Notes: generated by a model not told the origin, from the sequence alone. DNA of 64,000 nt from Cellulomonas sp. SG140 (GCF_025770785.1 NZ_JANZLA010000008.1:1-64000); one strand, 5' to 3'; shown: positions 34,474 to 43,687, counted from the first letter of the stretch. Program-made: numbers and translations.

Positions 34474-35679
34474 TCAGGCGACCCAGGCCTCGGCGTCGTC
34501 CACGACGCCCCGCAGGACGGTCAGCGCGCCGCCCGCCATCGCGGGCAGCTCCCCGGCGCGGGCGCGGGTCACGGCCGGCGTCGACCACGGGGCGAAGATC
34601 ACCATCTGCTGCAGGCAGTCCTCGACCTGGCGGTGCAGGTGGTCGAAGAGCTGACCGAAGCTGCCGCCCAGCACCACCTCGCCGATGTCGAGGATGTTGG
34701 CCGCCGCCGCGAGCGCCGTGCCGAGCATCCGTCCGGCGTCCCGGACCGCCGCCAACGGCTGGGCCTCGCCGCGCTCGGCAGCAGCCGCGAGGTCGGCGAT
34801 CGTCGCTCCGACCGGCATGCCGGCCGCGCGCAGCATCAGTGCCTGGCCCGCGAGCGCCTCGAGGCCGCCCCGTTCGGCGCCGAGCGCAGGTTCCACCACC
34901 ACGTGCCCGATCTCACCGCTCCACCCGTGCCGCCCCGCGAAGATCTCGCCCTCGAGCACGATCGCGCCACCGATGCCGAGCTCGCCCGAGACGTAGAAGA
35001 ACGACGGCGCCACCCGGCCCCGACGTGCCCACGCCTCGGCCCGGGCGGCCAGGTTCGCCTCGTTCGCCAGGCTGGGCGGGAAGGCGGCCAGCACCGGGTG
35101 CCGGGACATCAGCCGGACGACGTCGACGTCGCGCCACCCGAGGTTGGGCGCGTACCGGAGGGGACCGGTGACCCGGTTGACCAGGCCGGGCAGCGCCAGC
35201 GCCGTGCCCGCCACCCGCAGCTCCGCCTCCTGCAGGTCCAGGATCACCCGGCCGGCCAGGTCGGCGAGGCGGCCCAGGGTGACCTCCGGGTCGCTGCCGC
35301 GCAGGTCCTCGTCGACCACCTGCTCGAACAGGACGCGTCCGGCGAGGTCTACCGCGCGCAGGCCGTAGTAGTCGACGTTCACCTCCATCCCCAGCGCGGC
35401 CACCGTGCCGAGGGCCCCGGCCAGCGGCACCGCCGGCCGGCCGGCGCGGCCGACCAGCACCGGGTCGAGCTCGCGGACCAGCCCGGCGGACAGCAGCTGG
35501 TCGGCGATGCCGGAGACGGTGCCGCGGGACAGCCCGAGCGAGGCGGCGATCTGGGCGCGGGAGACGGGCTCACGGGCCTGCAGCACGGCGCCGAGCACAG
35601 CCGAGAGCGGGGAGACGCGAGCCGGGCGCGCGGCACCACGGCTGGCGGAGGCGTCCCCGTCGACGCCGTCGGGCTGCAT
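34474..35679 (-). CDS. ROK-family transcriptional regulator (XylR-like)
   Basis: This 401-residue protein has an N-terminal winged helix (PVSRAQIAASLGLSRGTVSGIADQLLSAGLV) fused to a sugar-kinase-like ROK domain (SGELGIGGAIVLEGEIFAGRHGWSGEIGHVVVEP). The ROK zinc motif CxCGxxGCLE is missing: the matching place reads LGAERGGLEALAG without any Cys, so zinc is probably not bound there. It lies directly upstream of the chvE-mmsAB operon on the same strand and most likely represses it until a sugar binds. TAGGGT lies seven bases before the ATG, with no clear Shine-Dalgarno. Confidence 0.9.
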   Translation of the reverse strand: MQPDGVDGDASASRGAARPARVSPLSAVLGAVLQAREPVSRAQIAASLGLSRGTVSGIADQLLSAGLVRELDPVLVGRAGRPAVPLAGALGTVAALGMEVNVDYYGLRAVDLAGRVLFEQVVDEDLRGSDPEVTLGRLADLAGRVILDLQEAELRVAGTALALPGLVNRVTGPLRYAPNLGWRDVDVVRLMSRHPVLAAFPPSLANEANLAARAEAWARRGRVAPSFFYVSGELGIGGAIVLEGEIFAGRHGWSGEIGHVVVEPALGAERGGLEALAGQALMLRAAGMPVGATIADLAAAAERGEAQPLAAVRDAGRMLGTALAAAANILDIGEVVLGGSFGQLFDHLHRQVEDCLQQMVIFAPWSTPAVTRARAGELPAMAGGALTVLRGVVDDAEAWVA

Positions 35680-35692
35680 GGCGCACACCCTA
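35680..35692 (-). promoter_or_regulatory. -10 element for a leaderless ROK-regulator mRNA
   Basis: On the minus strand TAGGGT (35687-35692) is followed by seven bases and the ATG at 35679. Confidence 0.45.
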
Positions 35693-35725
35693 GCGGCGGG
35701 CGCGCTCACTCCCCTCGGCGCACGC

Positions 35726-37375
35726 TCAGCGGCCGCGGAGCTCGACCCGGCGGATCTTGCCCGAGATCGTCTTGGGCAGGACGTCGACGAACTCGACGAC
35801 GCGCGGGTACTTGTACGGCGCCGTCCGGGACTTCACGAACTGCTGGATCTCGTGCGCCAGCTCGGTGGACGCCGTGTACGGCTCGGCCAGGACGATGGTC
35901 GCCTTGATCACCACGCCGCGGATCTCGTCCGGGACACCGGTGATGGCGCACTCCCGCACGGCGGGGTGGTCGTGCACGATCGACTCGACCTCGAACGGGC
36001 CGACGCGGTAGCCGGACGTCTTGATCATGTCGTCGGTGCGGCCGACGTACCAGAGGTAGCCGTCGGCGTCCGCCGTCGCCAGGTCGTGCGTGTGGTAGTA
36101 CCCGTCGTGCCAGGCGGCGTCGGTGATCGCGTCGTCGTCGGCGTAGCCGAGGAACAGGCCGAGCGGGCGGGCGTCGCGGTCGGCGCGGACGCAGATCTCG
36201 CCCTCCTCCCCCGCGCCCGCGACGGTGCCGTCCTCGCGGAGCAGCACCACGTCGTACGCGGGCGACGGGGTGCCCATCGAGCCGGGACGACCCTCCTGCC
36301 AGTACGCGGTGAATGCGGCCAGCGTCATCTCCGTCTGGCCGTAGCCCTCCTTGAGGTCCAGCCCCGTCAGGGCGCGGAACTTGTCCGCGACCGCGGGGTT
36401 CATCGCCTCGCCGGCCGTGGTCGCGTGGCGCAGGTTCGACAGGTCGTAGCCGGACAGGTCCTCGGCGACCAGGAAGCGGTAGATGGTGGGCGGGGCGCAG
36501 AACGTCGTCACCTGCGCGTCGTGCAGGTGCTGCAGCATCCTCTTGGGGTCGAACCGGTCGAAGTCGTAGACGTCGACCGCGGCCTCCAGCAGCCACTGCC
36601 CGTAGAGCTTGCCCCACACCGACTTCGCCCAGCCGGTCTCGCTGACGGTCAGGTGCAGGCCGTCCGGGTCGACGTGCTGCCAGTACTTGGCCGTGGGGAT
36701 GTGCGCGATCGGGTAGCTGTGGTCGTGCAGCACCATCTTCGGCTCGGCAGTGGTGCCGGAGGTGAAGTAGAGCAGCAGCGGGTCCTTCGTGACCGGACGG
36801 TCGGCGCCCGTCGGGGCGACGAACGGCGGTGCGGCGGCGACGCCCGCGTCGAAGTCGTCCCAGCCCTCACGTGCCCCGTGGACCGCCGCCCGGATCAGGC
36901 CGATGCCCAGGTCGGCGGCGGCCTCGTCGACCGCGGCGGCGACGTCGCCCTCCTGGGTGCAGACGACCGCGCGGATCTCGGCCTTGCGCAGGCGGTAGTG
37001 CAGGTCGTGCGTCTTCAGCTGGTTGGTGGCCGGCACCGCGACGGCGCCGATCTTGTGCAGGCCGACGATCGCCCACCAGAACTGCGGGTGGCGCTTGAGG
37101 ATCAGCAGCACCCGGTCGCCCTTGCGGACGCCGGCCTGCTGGAAGTACGACGCCGCCTGGTCCGACAGGCGCGCGATGTCGCCGAACGTGTACTCCTCGA
37201 CCGCGCCGGAGTCGTCCGTCCAGCGCAGCGCCCGCTTGTCCGGGCTCCGGCGGGCCAGCTCGTCCACGACGTCGTACCCGAAGCTGAAGTCGGGCGGACA
37301 GGTCAGCGAGAAGGCGGTGGGGTGGCCCTCGGCGCCCACGGTCTCGGTGAGGTAGCGCTGGTGCAGGGCAGGCAT
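35726..37375 (-). CDS. Acyl-CoA synthetase (AMP-forming, medium-chain/acetyl-CoA synthetase-like)
   Basis: This 549-residue enzyme activates a carboxylic acid to its acyl-adenylate and then the CoA thioester. The phosphate loop YFTSGTTAEPKMV, the TTAGEAMNP strand, the YGQTE motif, the hinge region YVGRTDDMIKTSGYRVGPFEVE and the C-terminal catalytic Lys in PKTISGKIRR are all in place. Overall it resembles medium-chain acyl-CoA synthetases. AAGGA precedes the ATG at 37375. It is monocistronic; the acid is unknown. Confidence 0.92.
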   Translation of the reverse strand: MPALHQRYLTETVGAEGHPTAFSLTCPPDFSFGYDVVDELARRSPDKRALRWTDDSGAVEEYTFGDIARLSDQAASYFQQAGVRKGDRVLLILKRHPQFWWAIVGLHKIGAVAVPATNQLKTHDLHYRLRKAEIRAVVCTQEGDVAAAVDEAAADLGIGLIRAAVHGAREGWDDFDAGVAAAPPFVAPTGADRPVTKDPLLLYFTSGTTAEPKMVLHDHSYPIAHIPTAKYWQHVDPDGLHLTVSETGWAKSVWGKLYGQWLLEAAVDVYDFDRFDPKRMLQHLHDAQVTTFCAPPTIYRFLVAEDLSGYDLSNLRHATTAGEAMNPAVADKFRALTGLDLKEGYGQTEMTLAAFTAYWQEGRPGSMGTPSPAYDVVLLREDGTVAGAGEEGEICVRADRDARPLGLFLGYADDDAITDAAWHDGYYHTHDLATADADGYLWYVGRTDDMIKTSGYRVGPFEVESIVHDHPAVRECAITGVPDEIRGVVIKATIVLAEPYTASTELAHEIQQFVKSRTAPYKYPRVVEFVDVLPKTISGKIRRVELRGR

Positions 37376-37520
37376 GTGACGGTCCTTGCGGGGTGACGAG
37401 GAGGGGTCACGACGAGCGTCCCGCGGGAGCGGCACGACGTCGACCCCGCCAGCCGTGCCCGGCGACGCTACTCCCCTGCGCCGACCAGGACGTGGGCCGT
37501 CTCGCCCGTGGTGCAGGGCC

Positions 37521-38111
37521 TCAGTCCTCCCGCCGCTCACCCGGTCGCGGACGAACCGTGGTGAGGGCCGCCAGCTGGTGTGCTCGCTGCTCCGTGGCCC
37601 GCGCCCAGACGTCCGCCAGCACCTCGCCGTCCCGCCCACGAATCGTCACGAGCATCTGCGACGCCAGGCGTCCCGCGACGAAGAGCGTCAGCTGGTCCGG
37701 CGTCTCGACGACCCATCGCACAGGCTGTGCGCCTAGCCGGGCACTGCCGCTCGTCGGGACCCACTCGACGGTCCCCGGTGAGAATCGGAGGGCTCCGGGC
37801 AGGGTGGTGCTCGGGCTCCTCGTCCTGAGCCGTGCTGCGCCTTCCCTCGCCGCCCAGACGGGAAGCAGGGCAGGGCAGGTGCCGCCCACCGCGCGGCTCG
37901 CACGGACCCGAACAGCGAGCAGGAGTGCGGTGAAGGCGAGCAGGCCGATCGCGGCGATCACCAGCGTAGGGACGACGCCGACCACGACGGCTTGCCGGAC
38001 GAGCGGGAGCACGACCACGGCGCCGAGCACCGCGACCTGCGTCCGTCTTCCCTTCATCCGCTCGCGCGCGTAGGCGTCCGGAGTCGTCCGTCCAGCTCGA
38101 TCGCTTTGCAC
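37521..38111 (-). CDS. Hypothetical membrane protein
   Basis: This 196-residue reading frame has a basic N-terminus, two adjacent hydrophobic segments (VAVLGAVVVLPLVRQAVVVGVVPTLVIAAIGLLAFTALLL region) and a cytoplasmic C-terminal half with beta-strand character (GTVEWVPTSGSARLGAQPVRWVVE). This resembles small membrane proteins with a PH-like tail, but I do not recognise a family. GTG at 38111 has GAGAGGGG before it; the ATG at 38057 is an alternative. It stands alone. Confidence 0.65.
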   Translation of the reverse strand: MQSDRAGRTTPDAYARERMKGRRTQVAVLGAVVVLPLVRQAVVVGVVPTLVIAAIGLLAFTALLLAVRVRASRAVGGTCPALLPVWAAREGAARLRTRSPSTTLPGALRFSPGTVEWVPTSGSARLGAQPVRWVVETPDQLTLFVAGRLASQMLVTIRGRDGEVLADVWARATEQRAHQLAALTTVRPRPGERRED

Positions 38112-38189
38112 GCGCGGCCCCTCTCGCAACCGGGCTGCTTCAGCCGGCTGTGCGACCGTACCGGGGCGGGGCGGTCGCACCGGGACCTC

Positions 38190-39158
38190 TCAGCTGTCCC
38201 GCGGCGGCGCCAGGCGGCGGGAGGCCGCGAGGGCGAGGAGGTGGAAGGCCTGGGCCTCGGCCGAGCGGCCCGGGCGGTCGAAGTGCGGGGCGCCGCAGAC
38301 CGGTTCGACGAAGCCCTCCGGGGTCATGTGGGCGACAGCGGTGGCGAGCAGCGAGCGGGCGGTGGCGGCGTACGGGGCCGGCGGCAGCCAGCCGTCCGCC
38401 ACGCCCGTGAACAGGGCGTACGCCAGCATCTGGGCGACGTTGAGCTCGGTGAAGGTCGACGCGTCGTCGAGGACGTCGTGGAACGTGCCGTCCGGTTCGC
38501 GGTGAGCCAGGCAGGCGTCGACGACGGTGCGGGCGTGGGCGGTGGCGACGGCGCGCAGCTCGTGGGTCGGATCGGCGAGCAGGTGGACGGCACGGGCGAG
38601 CCCGGCGACCACCCAGCCGTTGCCGGTGCCCCAGTGCGCGGCGCGCAGCAGGGTGCCGGAGTCCTCGTCGTACTGGTGCGCGTACAGCCCTGAGGACGGG
38701 TCGAACAGCCGGTCGGCGTGCCCGCGCAGCTGTCGCAGGGCCTCGTCGGGACGGCCTGCCAGCACCAGCACCGGGAGCAGCATGTAGACGGAGTCCACCC
38801 ACACCTGGTGCGTGCCCTCGAGGTGGAACAGGGTGCCGTCGGCCGCCCGTGGGCAGGTCTCGACCAACCAGCGCACCTGCCGGTCGAACCCCGCGGCGCA
38901 CTCCGCCGACCCGGTGCGGCTTGCGACGCGGTGCACCACCTCGCCGAGCGCGCCGCAGTTGACCAGCCCGGAGTCATCCAGCTCGCCGAGCCGCCCGTCC
39001 GCCGTCTGCCGCGTCACGGCGTCGAGCGCCATCGGCACCACCAGGTCGTCGCGGCCGAGGTCGAGCAGCGCGTGCGAGGCGACGCCCTGCTCCCACGAGT
39101 GCCGCTGCATGGCCAGCAGGGCGTGCAGCACGGGCATGAGGGTCACGTCGTCGTCCAC
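38190..39158 (-). CDS. Glycoside hydrolase, GH88/GH105-like (unsaturated uronyl hydrolase type)
   Basis: This is a 322-residue alpha/alpha-barrel protein. RHSWEQGVASHALL, VWVDSVYMLLPVL (with the family's catalytic Asp) and HWGTGNGWVVAGL are signature segments of the GH88/GH105 group, which removes the unsaturated uronic acid left on pectin or glycosaminoglycan fragments by lyases. No signal peptide is present, so it should act inside the cell. It is not next to a lyase or transporter. TheGH105 link to the galacturonate genes some 8 kb away is only thematic. GTG at 39158 has CATGAT six bases upstream. Confidence 0.8.
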   Translation of the reverse strand: MDDDVTLMPVLHALLAMQRHSWEQGVASHALLDLGRDDLVVPMALDAVTRQTADGRLGELDDSGLVNCGALGEVVHRVASRTGSAECAAGFDRQVRWLVETCPRAADGTLFHLEGTHQVWVDSVYMLLPVLVLAGRPDEALRQLRGHADRLFDPSSGLYAHQYDEDSGTLLRAAHWGTGNGWVVAGLARAVHLLADPTHELRAVATAHARTVVDACLAHREPDGTFHDVLDDASTFTELNVAQMLAYALFTGVADGWLPPAPYAATARSLLATAVAHMTPEGFVEPVCGAPHFDRPGRSAEAQAFHLLALAASRRLAPPRDS

Positions 39159-39170
39159 CGGTCGATCATG
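39159..39170 (-). promoter_or_regulatory. -10 element for a leaderless GH105-like mRNA
   Basis: On the minus strand CATGAT (39165-39170) is followed by six bases and the GTG at 39158. Confidence 0.4.
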
Positions 39171-39249
39171 CGTCGGCGCACGTGGACGGGCCGGTCGGCG
39201 GCCGGTTCCCTACGCTGGCGCCAGGCTCGGGGCGAGGAGGTCGGTGTCG

Positions 39250-40851
39250 GTGACGTCGCGTGAGCAGGACCCGTCGACGCGGTTCGAGGCGGAGCCGGGC
39301 ACCGATCCGGAACACTGGTTCCTCTCCGCGGCGGACCGCGGCAACCCGGACACCGTGCTGGACACCCGGCACGCCGACGGCCTCGCGTGGACCCTCGGCA
39401 ACGAGGTGACGCCCCTGGTGCACGGCTCGGCGTACTTCGCGGCGCTGCTCGCCGCCGTCCAGGCGATGGGCGACGGGGACCTGTTGCTGTTCACCGACTG
39501 GCGGGGCGACCCCGACGAGCGGCTCGGTGGGCCGGGCACCGAGGTGGGACCGGTGTTCGCGGCGGCCGCCGCACGCGGTGTGGACGTGCGCGGGCTGGTG
39601 TGGCGGTCGCACTGGGACCGGTTCCGGTTCAGCGCGGCGCAGAACCGGCACCTCGGGGAGGAGATCGAGGCGGCCGGCGGGCAGTGCCTGCTGGACATGC
39701 GGGTGCGACCGCTGGGGTCCCACCACCAGAAGCTGGTGGTGCTGCGGCACCGCGACCGGCCGCAGGACGACGTGGCGTTCATCGGCGGCATCGACCTGTG
39801 CCACAGCCGGCACGACGACGAGGCGCACCACGGCGACCCGCAGCCGGTGGAGATGGCCGCGGTGTACGGGCCGACCCCGCCGTGGCACGACGTGCAGCTG
39901 CAGATCCAGGGCCCGGCGGTCGGCGACGCCGAGGCGGTGTTCCGCGAGCGCTGGCAGGACGCGACGCCGTTGACGCTGAACCCGCTGCGCCGGCTCGAGG
40001 ACCTGCTGCGCGGCACCCGCACCCGGGTGCGGCCGCTGCCGCCGCAGCACCCGGACCCGGAGCCGTGCGGCACCGCGGCCGTGCAGCTGCTGCGCACGTA
40101 TCCGCCGCGGTTCCCGCCCTACCCGTTCGCCCGCCGTGGCGAGCGGTCGGTGGCGCGCGGCTACATTTCCGCGTTGGGGCAGGCGCGTCGGCTGGTGTAC
40201 CTCGAGGACCAGTACCTGTGGTCGGCGGACGTGGCGGCGGCGTTCGCGCGGGCGCTGCGGCGGTCGCCGGACCTGCGGCTGGTGGTGATCGTGCCGCTGC
40301 ACGCCGACCAGGGCGGACGCGACGCCGAGGTGCCCACCGAGCTGGGGCGGCTGCACGCGCTGCGGCTGCTGCGACGGGCCGGCGGTCGGCGCGTCGGCAT
40401 CTACGGCGTGGAGAACGAGGCCGGGACGCCGATCTACGTGCACGCCAAGGTGTGCGTGGTGGACGACGCGTGGGCGTGCATCGGGTCGGACAACGCGAAC
40501 CGGCGGTCGTGGACGCACGACAGCGAGCTGAGTGCGGCCTTCGTCGAGGGGACCACCACGGGCACCGCCCGGTCGTTGCGGGTGGAGCTGGCCGCCGAGC
40601 ACCTGGGCGCGGCGGCGCCCGACGACCTGGACGACCCGGTGGCGTGGTTCGACGCGTACCGGAGCGCGGCCGAGGCGCTCGACGCCTGGTACGCGGGTGG
40701 ACGACGAGGGCCGCGGCCGCCGGGCCGGGTGCGGACCTACCGGCCGGGGCACATCAGCGTGCTCGACCGGCTGTGGGCCGAACCGTTCTACCGGTGGGTG
40801 TACGACCCGGACGGCCGGACGCCGGCGGACCGGCTCGCGCGGCGGTTCTGA
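39250..40851 (+). CDS. Phospholipase D-like protein
   Basis: This 533-residue protein has two HxK motifs of the PLD superfamily. The first, HHQKLVVLRHRD (His159, Lys161), has Arg at the place of the usual Asp. The second, HAKVCVVDDAWACIGSDN, is complete. PLD enzymes form a covalent phospho-His intermediate and cleave or transfer phosphodiester bonds of phospholipids. There is no signal peptide or membrane segment. GTG at 39250 has GGAGG nine bases upstream; GTG at 39244 is too close. A -10-like TACGCT is at 39211-39216. Confidence 0.88.
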   Translation: MTSREQDPSTRFEAEPGTDPEHWFLSAADRGNPDTVLDTRHADGLAWTLGNEVTPLVHGSAYFAALLAAVQAMGDGDLLLFTDWRGDPDERLGGPGTEVGPVFAAAAARGVDVRGLVWRSHWDRFRFSAAQNRHLGEEIEAAGGQCLLDMRVRPLGSHHQKLVVLRHRDRPQDDVAFIGGIDLCHSRHDDEAHHGDPQPVEMAAVYGPTPPWHDVQLQIQGPAVGDAEAVFRERWQDATPLTLNPLRRLEDLLRGTRTRVRPLPPQHPDPEPCGTAAVQLLRTYPPRFPPYPFARRGERSVARGYISALGQARRLVYLEDQYLWSADVAAAFARALRRSPDLRLVVIVPLHADQGGRDAEVPTELGRLHALRLLRRAGGRRVGIYGVENEAGTPIYVHAKVCVVDDAWACIGSDNANRRSWTHDSELSAAFVEGTTTGTARSLRVELAAEHLGAAAPDDLDDPVAWFDAYRSAAEALDAWYAGGRRGPRPPGRVRTYRPGHISVLDRLWAEPFYRWVYDPDGRTPADRLARRF

Positions 40852-40890
40852 CCTCCCGCCGAGCGACCCGGCCGCGCCGTCGGCCGGCGG

Positions 40891-40918
40891 TCAGCGCGCC
40901 GGCGTCAGCGCGCCGGCG
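40891..40918. repeat. 14-bp tandem duplication at the stop of the LLM-oxidoreductase gene
   Basis: TCAGCGCGCCGGCG occurs twice in a row (40891-40904, 40905-40918), and a third partial copy follows. The stop codon of the minus-strand gene lies in the second copy. Confidence 0.85.
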
Positions 40919-41864
40919 TCAGCGCCCGCAGCCGGTCGCCCAGCTCGGTGGCGAAGAACTCGAGGAACCCGTCGGGGTCCGGGCCGCCGTTCATGGTGAC
41001 CAGGTGGTCGAACCCCGCGTCGACGAAGGTCTGCGCGACCTCGACGTGCCGCTCCACGTCCGGGCCGCACGCGAACATCGACCGCATGTCGTCGCCCCGC
41101 ACGTGCTTGGTCGCTGCGTCGAAGTTCACCGGGTTGGGCAGCTCGCTCATCACCTTCCAGCCGGGGACGACGAACCGCGTCTTCTCCAGCAGGGCCTGCA
41201 CCGCCTGCTCCTCGTCGGGCGCCCAGGCCAGCGGGATCTCCGCGTACCGAGGGCCGTCGCCGGTGAACCCGGCCAGCAGCTCCCCCAGCGGCTCCACGGC
41301 GAACACCCCGTCGCCGAACTCGTTGGCCAGCTCCAACGACGCGTGGCCGCTGATCGCCACGGCGATCGGCGGGAGCTCTTCCGGCAGGTCGAACACCCGC
41401 GCGTCCTCCAGCTGCAGGTGGAGGCCGTCGTACGAGCGGTAGCCGCCCTCCCACAGCATGCGGATGATCTCCAGCGCCTCGCGCAGCGCCTCGTGCCGCT
41501 GCCGGGCGGCCGGGACGCCGGTGCCGATCACGTGCTCGTTGAGCCGCTCGCCGGCCCCGACACCGAGCGTGAACCGGCCCTCGGAGATCAGCTGCAGGGT
41601 GGCGGCCTGCTGGGCGACGACGGCCGGGTGGTACCGGTACGACGGGCACGTCACGCCCGTGACCAGGCCGATCGTCTCCGTCTTCGCGGCGATGGCGCCG
41701 AGCATCACCCAGGTGTTGCCGCTGTGCCCCTGGGACTCCAGCCACGGGTGGAAGTGGTCGCTGAGCTCGACGAAGTCGAACCCCGCCTGCTCGGCGGCGA
41801 GCGCCTGCCGGACGATCTCCTGCGGGCCGAAGCCCTCCGTCATCAGCTTGTAGCCGATCCTCAT
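40905..41864 (-). CDS. LLM-class (F420-dependent type) oxidoreductase
   Basis: This 319-residue luciferase-like barrel is close to F420-dependent glucose-6-phosphate dehydrogenase-like proteins: GYKLMTEGFGPQEIVRQA, VELSDHFHPWLESQGHSGNTWVMLGAIAAKT, GVTCPSYRYHPAVVAQ and GEGRF-type loop ending LGVGAGERLNEHV. It should transfer hydride with coenzyme F420 or FMN; the substrate is unknown. GGGGAG precedes the ATG at 41864. The C-terminal residues lie within a small tandem duplication. No F420-biosynthesis gene is in the window. Confidence 0.88.
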   Translation of the reverse strand: MRIGYKLMTEGFGPQEIVRQALAAEQAGFDFVELSDHFHPWLESQGHSGNTWVMLGAIAAKTETIGLVTGVTCPSYRYHPAVVAQQAATLQLISEGRFTLGVGAGERLNEHVIGTGVPAARQRHEALREALEIIRMLWEGGYRSYDGLHLQLEDARVFDLPEELPPIAVAISGHASLELANEFGDGVFAVEPLGELLAGFTGDGPRYAEIPLAWAPDEEQAVQALLEKTRFVVPGWKVMSELPNPVNFDAATKHVRGDDMRSMFACGPDVERHVEVAQTFVDAGFDHLVTMNGGPDPDGFLEFFATELGDRLRALTPAR

Positions 41865-41962
41865 CGCTGCTCCCCTGCGTCGACCGGTGGGTACCGCTCC
41901 ACCGTCACCCGCGGTGCCCGGGCCCGCATCCCGGGGTTCGCGGGCGCGACGGGAGACCGGCC

Positions 41963-43675
41963 TCAGCCGAGGTCGTTGCGGAACCGCCCGGTGACGTCGT
42001 CCACGGCCGCCCCGACGGTCGGCGCGAACCGGTCCGGGCCGAACCGCTCGTCCAGGCCCAGCCGGTGCAACCGGTCCCGGACCGGGTCCTTCATCTCCGC
42101 GATCACCAGCCGGATGCCGCGGGAGGCGAGGTGGTCGTCGAGCTCCACGAGCTCGTCCACCGCGGTGGCGTCCACGTCCGTGATCGGCTCCGCGGCGAGG
42201 ATCACCGTGCTGACCGGACCGGCGGCGGCGTCGACCACCGCCCGCACGTAGTCGTCGAAGATCCGCCCGTTGGCGAAGAACAGCGGGGCGTCGAACCGGA
42301 CGATCACCAGGCCGGGGATCCGCTCCGCGGCCGGGTTGCGGCTGACGTCGTGGTACCCGCGCACGCCCGGCACCAGCCCCAGCTCCGCGCGGTACGGCCG
42401 CCACGCCTGCTGCACGAACGCGAGGAACGAGAGGGCGACGGCGACGACGATGCCGCGCAGCACGCCGACCAGGACGATCCCGCCGAGGGCCGCCAGTGAC
42501 AGCAGCCCCTCCACCGGGCTGGTCCGCAGCAGCCGCACGAACCCCGGCACGTCCACCAGCCCGGCCGCCGCGACGATCACCACCGCGGCGAGCGTCGCGG
42601 ACGGCAGGTATCCCGTCACGCCTGGCGCGGCGAGCACGAAGGCCGTCACCAGCAGCGCCCCGACCACGCCGACCAGCTGCGTGCGGCCGCCGGCCTGGTC
42701 CGCGACGGCACTGCGCGACGACGACGCCGACACGGGGAAGCCGCCGGTGAGCCCGCTCGCCAGGTTGGCCACCCCGATGGCACCCATCTCGTGGCTGCCG
42801 TCCACCGAGTCGCCGCGCCGGGCGGCGAGCGTGCGGGACAGCACGCCGGTGTCGGCGAACGCGATCAGCGCGATGCCGAGCGCCGGCCCGGTCAGCGCGC
42901 CGACGTCGCGCCACGTGACACCGGCCAGCTCCGGCGCCGGCAGCCCGGCCGGCAGCGCCCCGACCACCGGCAGCCGGGCGCGCCAGCCGAGGGCGGCGAC
43001 CAGCGCCGTCGAGACGACGACCGCGACCAGCACCCCGGGGATCCGGCCGGCCACCCGGTGCCCGGCGAGCAGGCGCAGGCCGAGGATCACCAGGAGGGAA
43101 CCGAGACCGAACGCGAGCGCCATCGGCTCGGTGCGGCCGTCGGCGATGCCGCGGGCCGTCTCCGCCACCTGCTGCAGCGGTGAGTCCGTGCCGATGGAGA
43201 AGCCCAGCAGCTTCGGCAGCTGGCCGACCACCACCACCAGCGCGATGCCGTTGAGGTAGCCGATGCGGATCGGCTTGGACAGCAGGTCGGTCACCAGGCC
43301 CAGCCGCAGCACCCCGCCGAGCAGCAGCACCGCGCCGACCAGCAGCGCGAGCACACCGCCGAGGGCGATCGCGCGGCGGTCGTCGCCCAGGGCCAGCGGC
43401 ACGACGGCGGCGGCGATGATCGGCGCGAGCGAGGAGTCCGGGCCGAGCACCAGCACGCGCGACGGACCGACCAGCGCGTAGACCAGCAGCGGCACGACGG
43501 TCGCGTACAGCCCGGCCTGCGGCGGGAGGCCGGCGGCCTGCGCGTAGCCCATCCCGGCGGGGATCAGCAGGGCGGTGACGACGACGCCGGCGGTGAGGTC
43601 CTCGCGCAGGCACGCACGCCGGTAGCCCCGCGCGACGCCCACCCCGGGCAGCAGGTGCTCGAGCCGGTGGCCCAT
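41963..43675 (-). CDS. SulP/SLC26-type anion transporter with STAS domain
   Basis: This 570-residue protein has about 12-14 membrane segments with the SulP signature near the start (DLTAGVVVTALLIPAGMGYAQAAGLPPQAGLYAT) and QLVGVVGALLV, followed by a STAS domain from about residue 450 (GLVIVRFDAPLFFANGRIF...DVDATAVDELVEL). It should carry sulfate, bicarbonate or another anion. The cargo cannot be decided. The ATG at 43675 has TAGGGT six bases upstream and no Shine-Dalgarno. It is divergent from the ArsB-like gene. Confidence 0.92.
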   Translation of the reverse strand: MGHRLEHLLPGVGVARGYRRACLREDLTAGVVVTALLIPAGMGYAQAAGLPPQAGLYATVVPLLVYALVGPSRVLVLGPDSSLAPIIAAAVVPLALGDDRRAIALGGVLALLVGAVLLLGGVLRLGLVTDLLSKPIRIGYLNGIALVVVVGQLPKLLGFSIGTDSPLQQVAETARGIADGRTEPMALAFGLGSLLVILGLRLLAGHRVAGRIPGVLVAVVVSTALVAALGWRARLPVVGALPAGLPAPELAGVTWRDVGALTGPALGIALIAFADTGVLSRTLAARRGDSVDGSHEMGAIGVANLASGLTGGFPVSASSSRSAVADQAGGRTQLVGVVGALLVTAFVLAAPGVTGYLPSATLAAVVIVAAAGLVDVPGFVRLLRTSPVEGLLSLAALGGIVLVGVLRGIVVAVALSFLAFVQQAWRPYRAELGLVPGVRGYHDVSRNPAAERIPGLVIVRFDAPLFFANGRIFDDYVRAVVDAAAGPVSTVILAAEPITDVDATAVDELVELDDHLASRGIRLVIAEMKDPVRDRLHRLGLDERFGPDRFAPTVGAAVDDVTGRFRNDLG

Positions 43676-43687
43676 GCACCGACCCTA
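43676..43687 (-). promoter_or_regulatory. -10 element for a leaderless sulP mRNA
   Basis: On the minus strand TAGGGT (43682-43687) is followed by six bases and the ATG at 43675. Confidence 0.5.
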
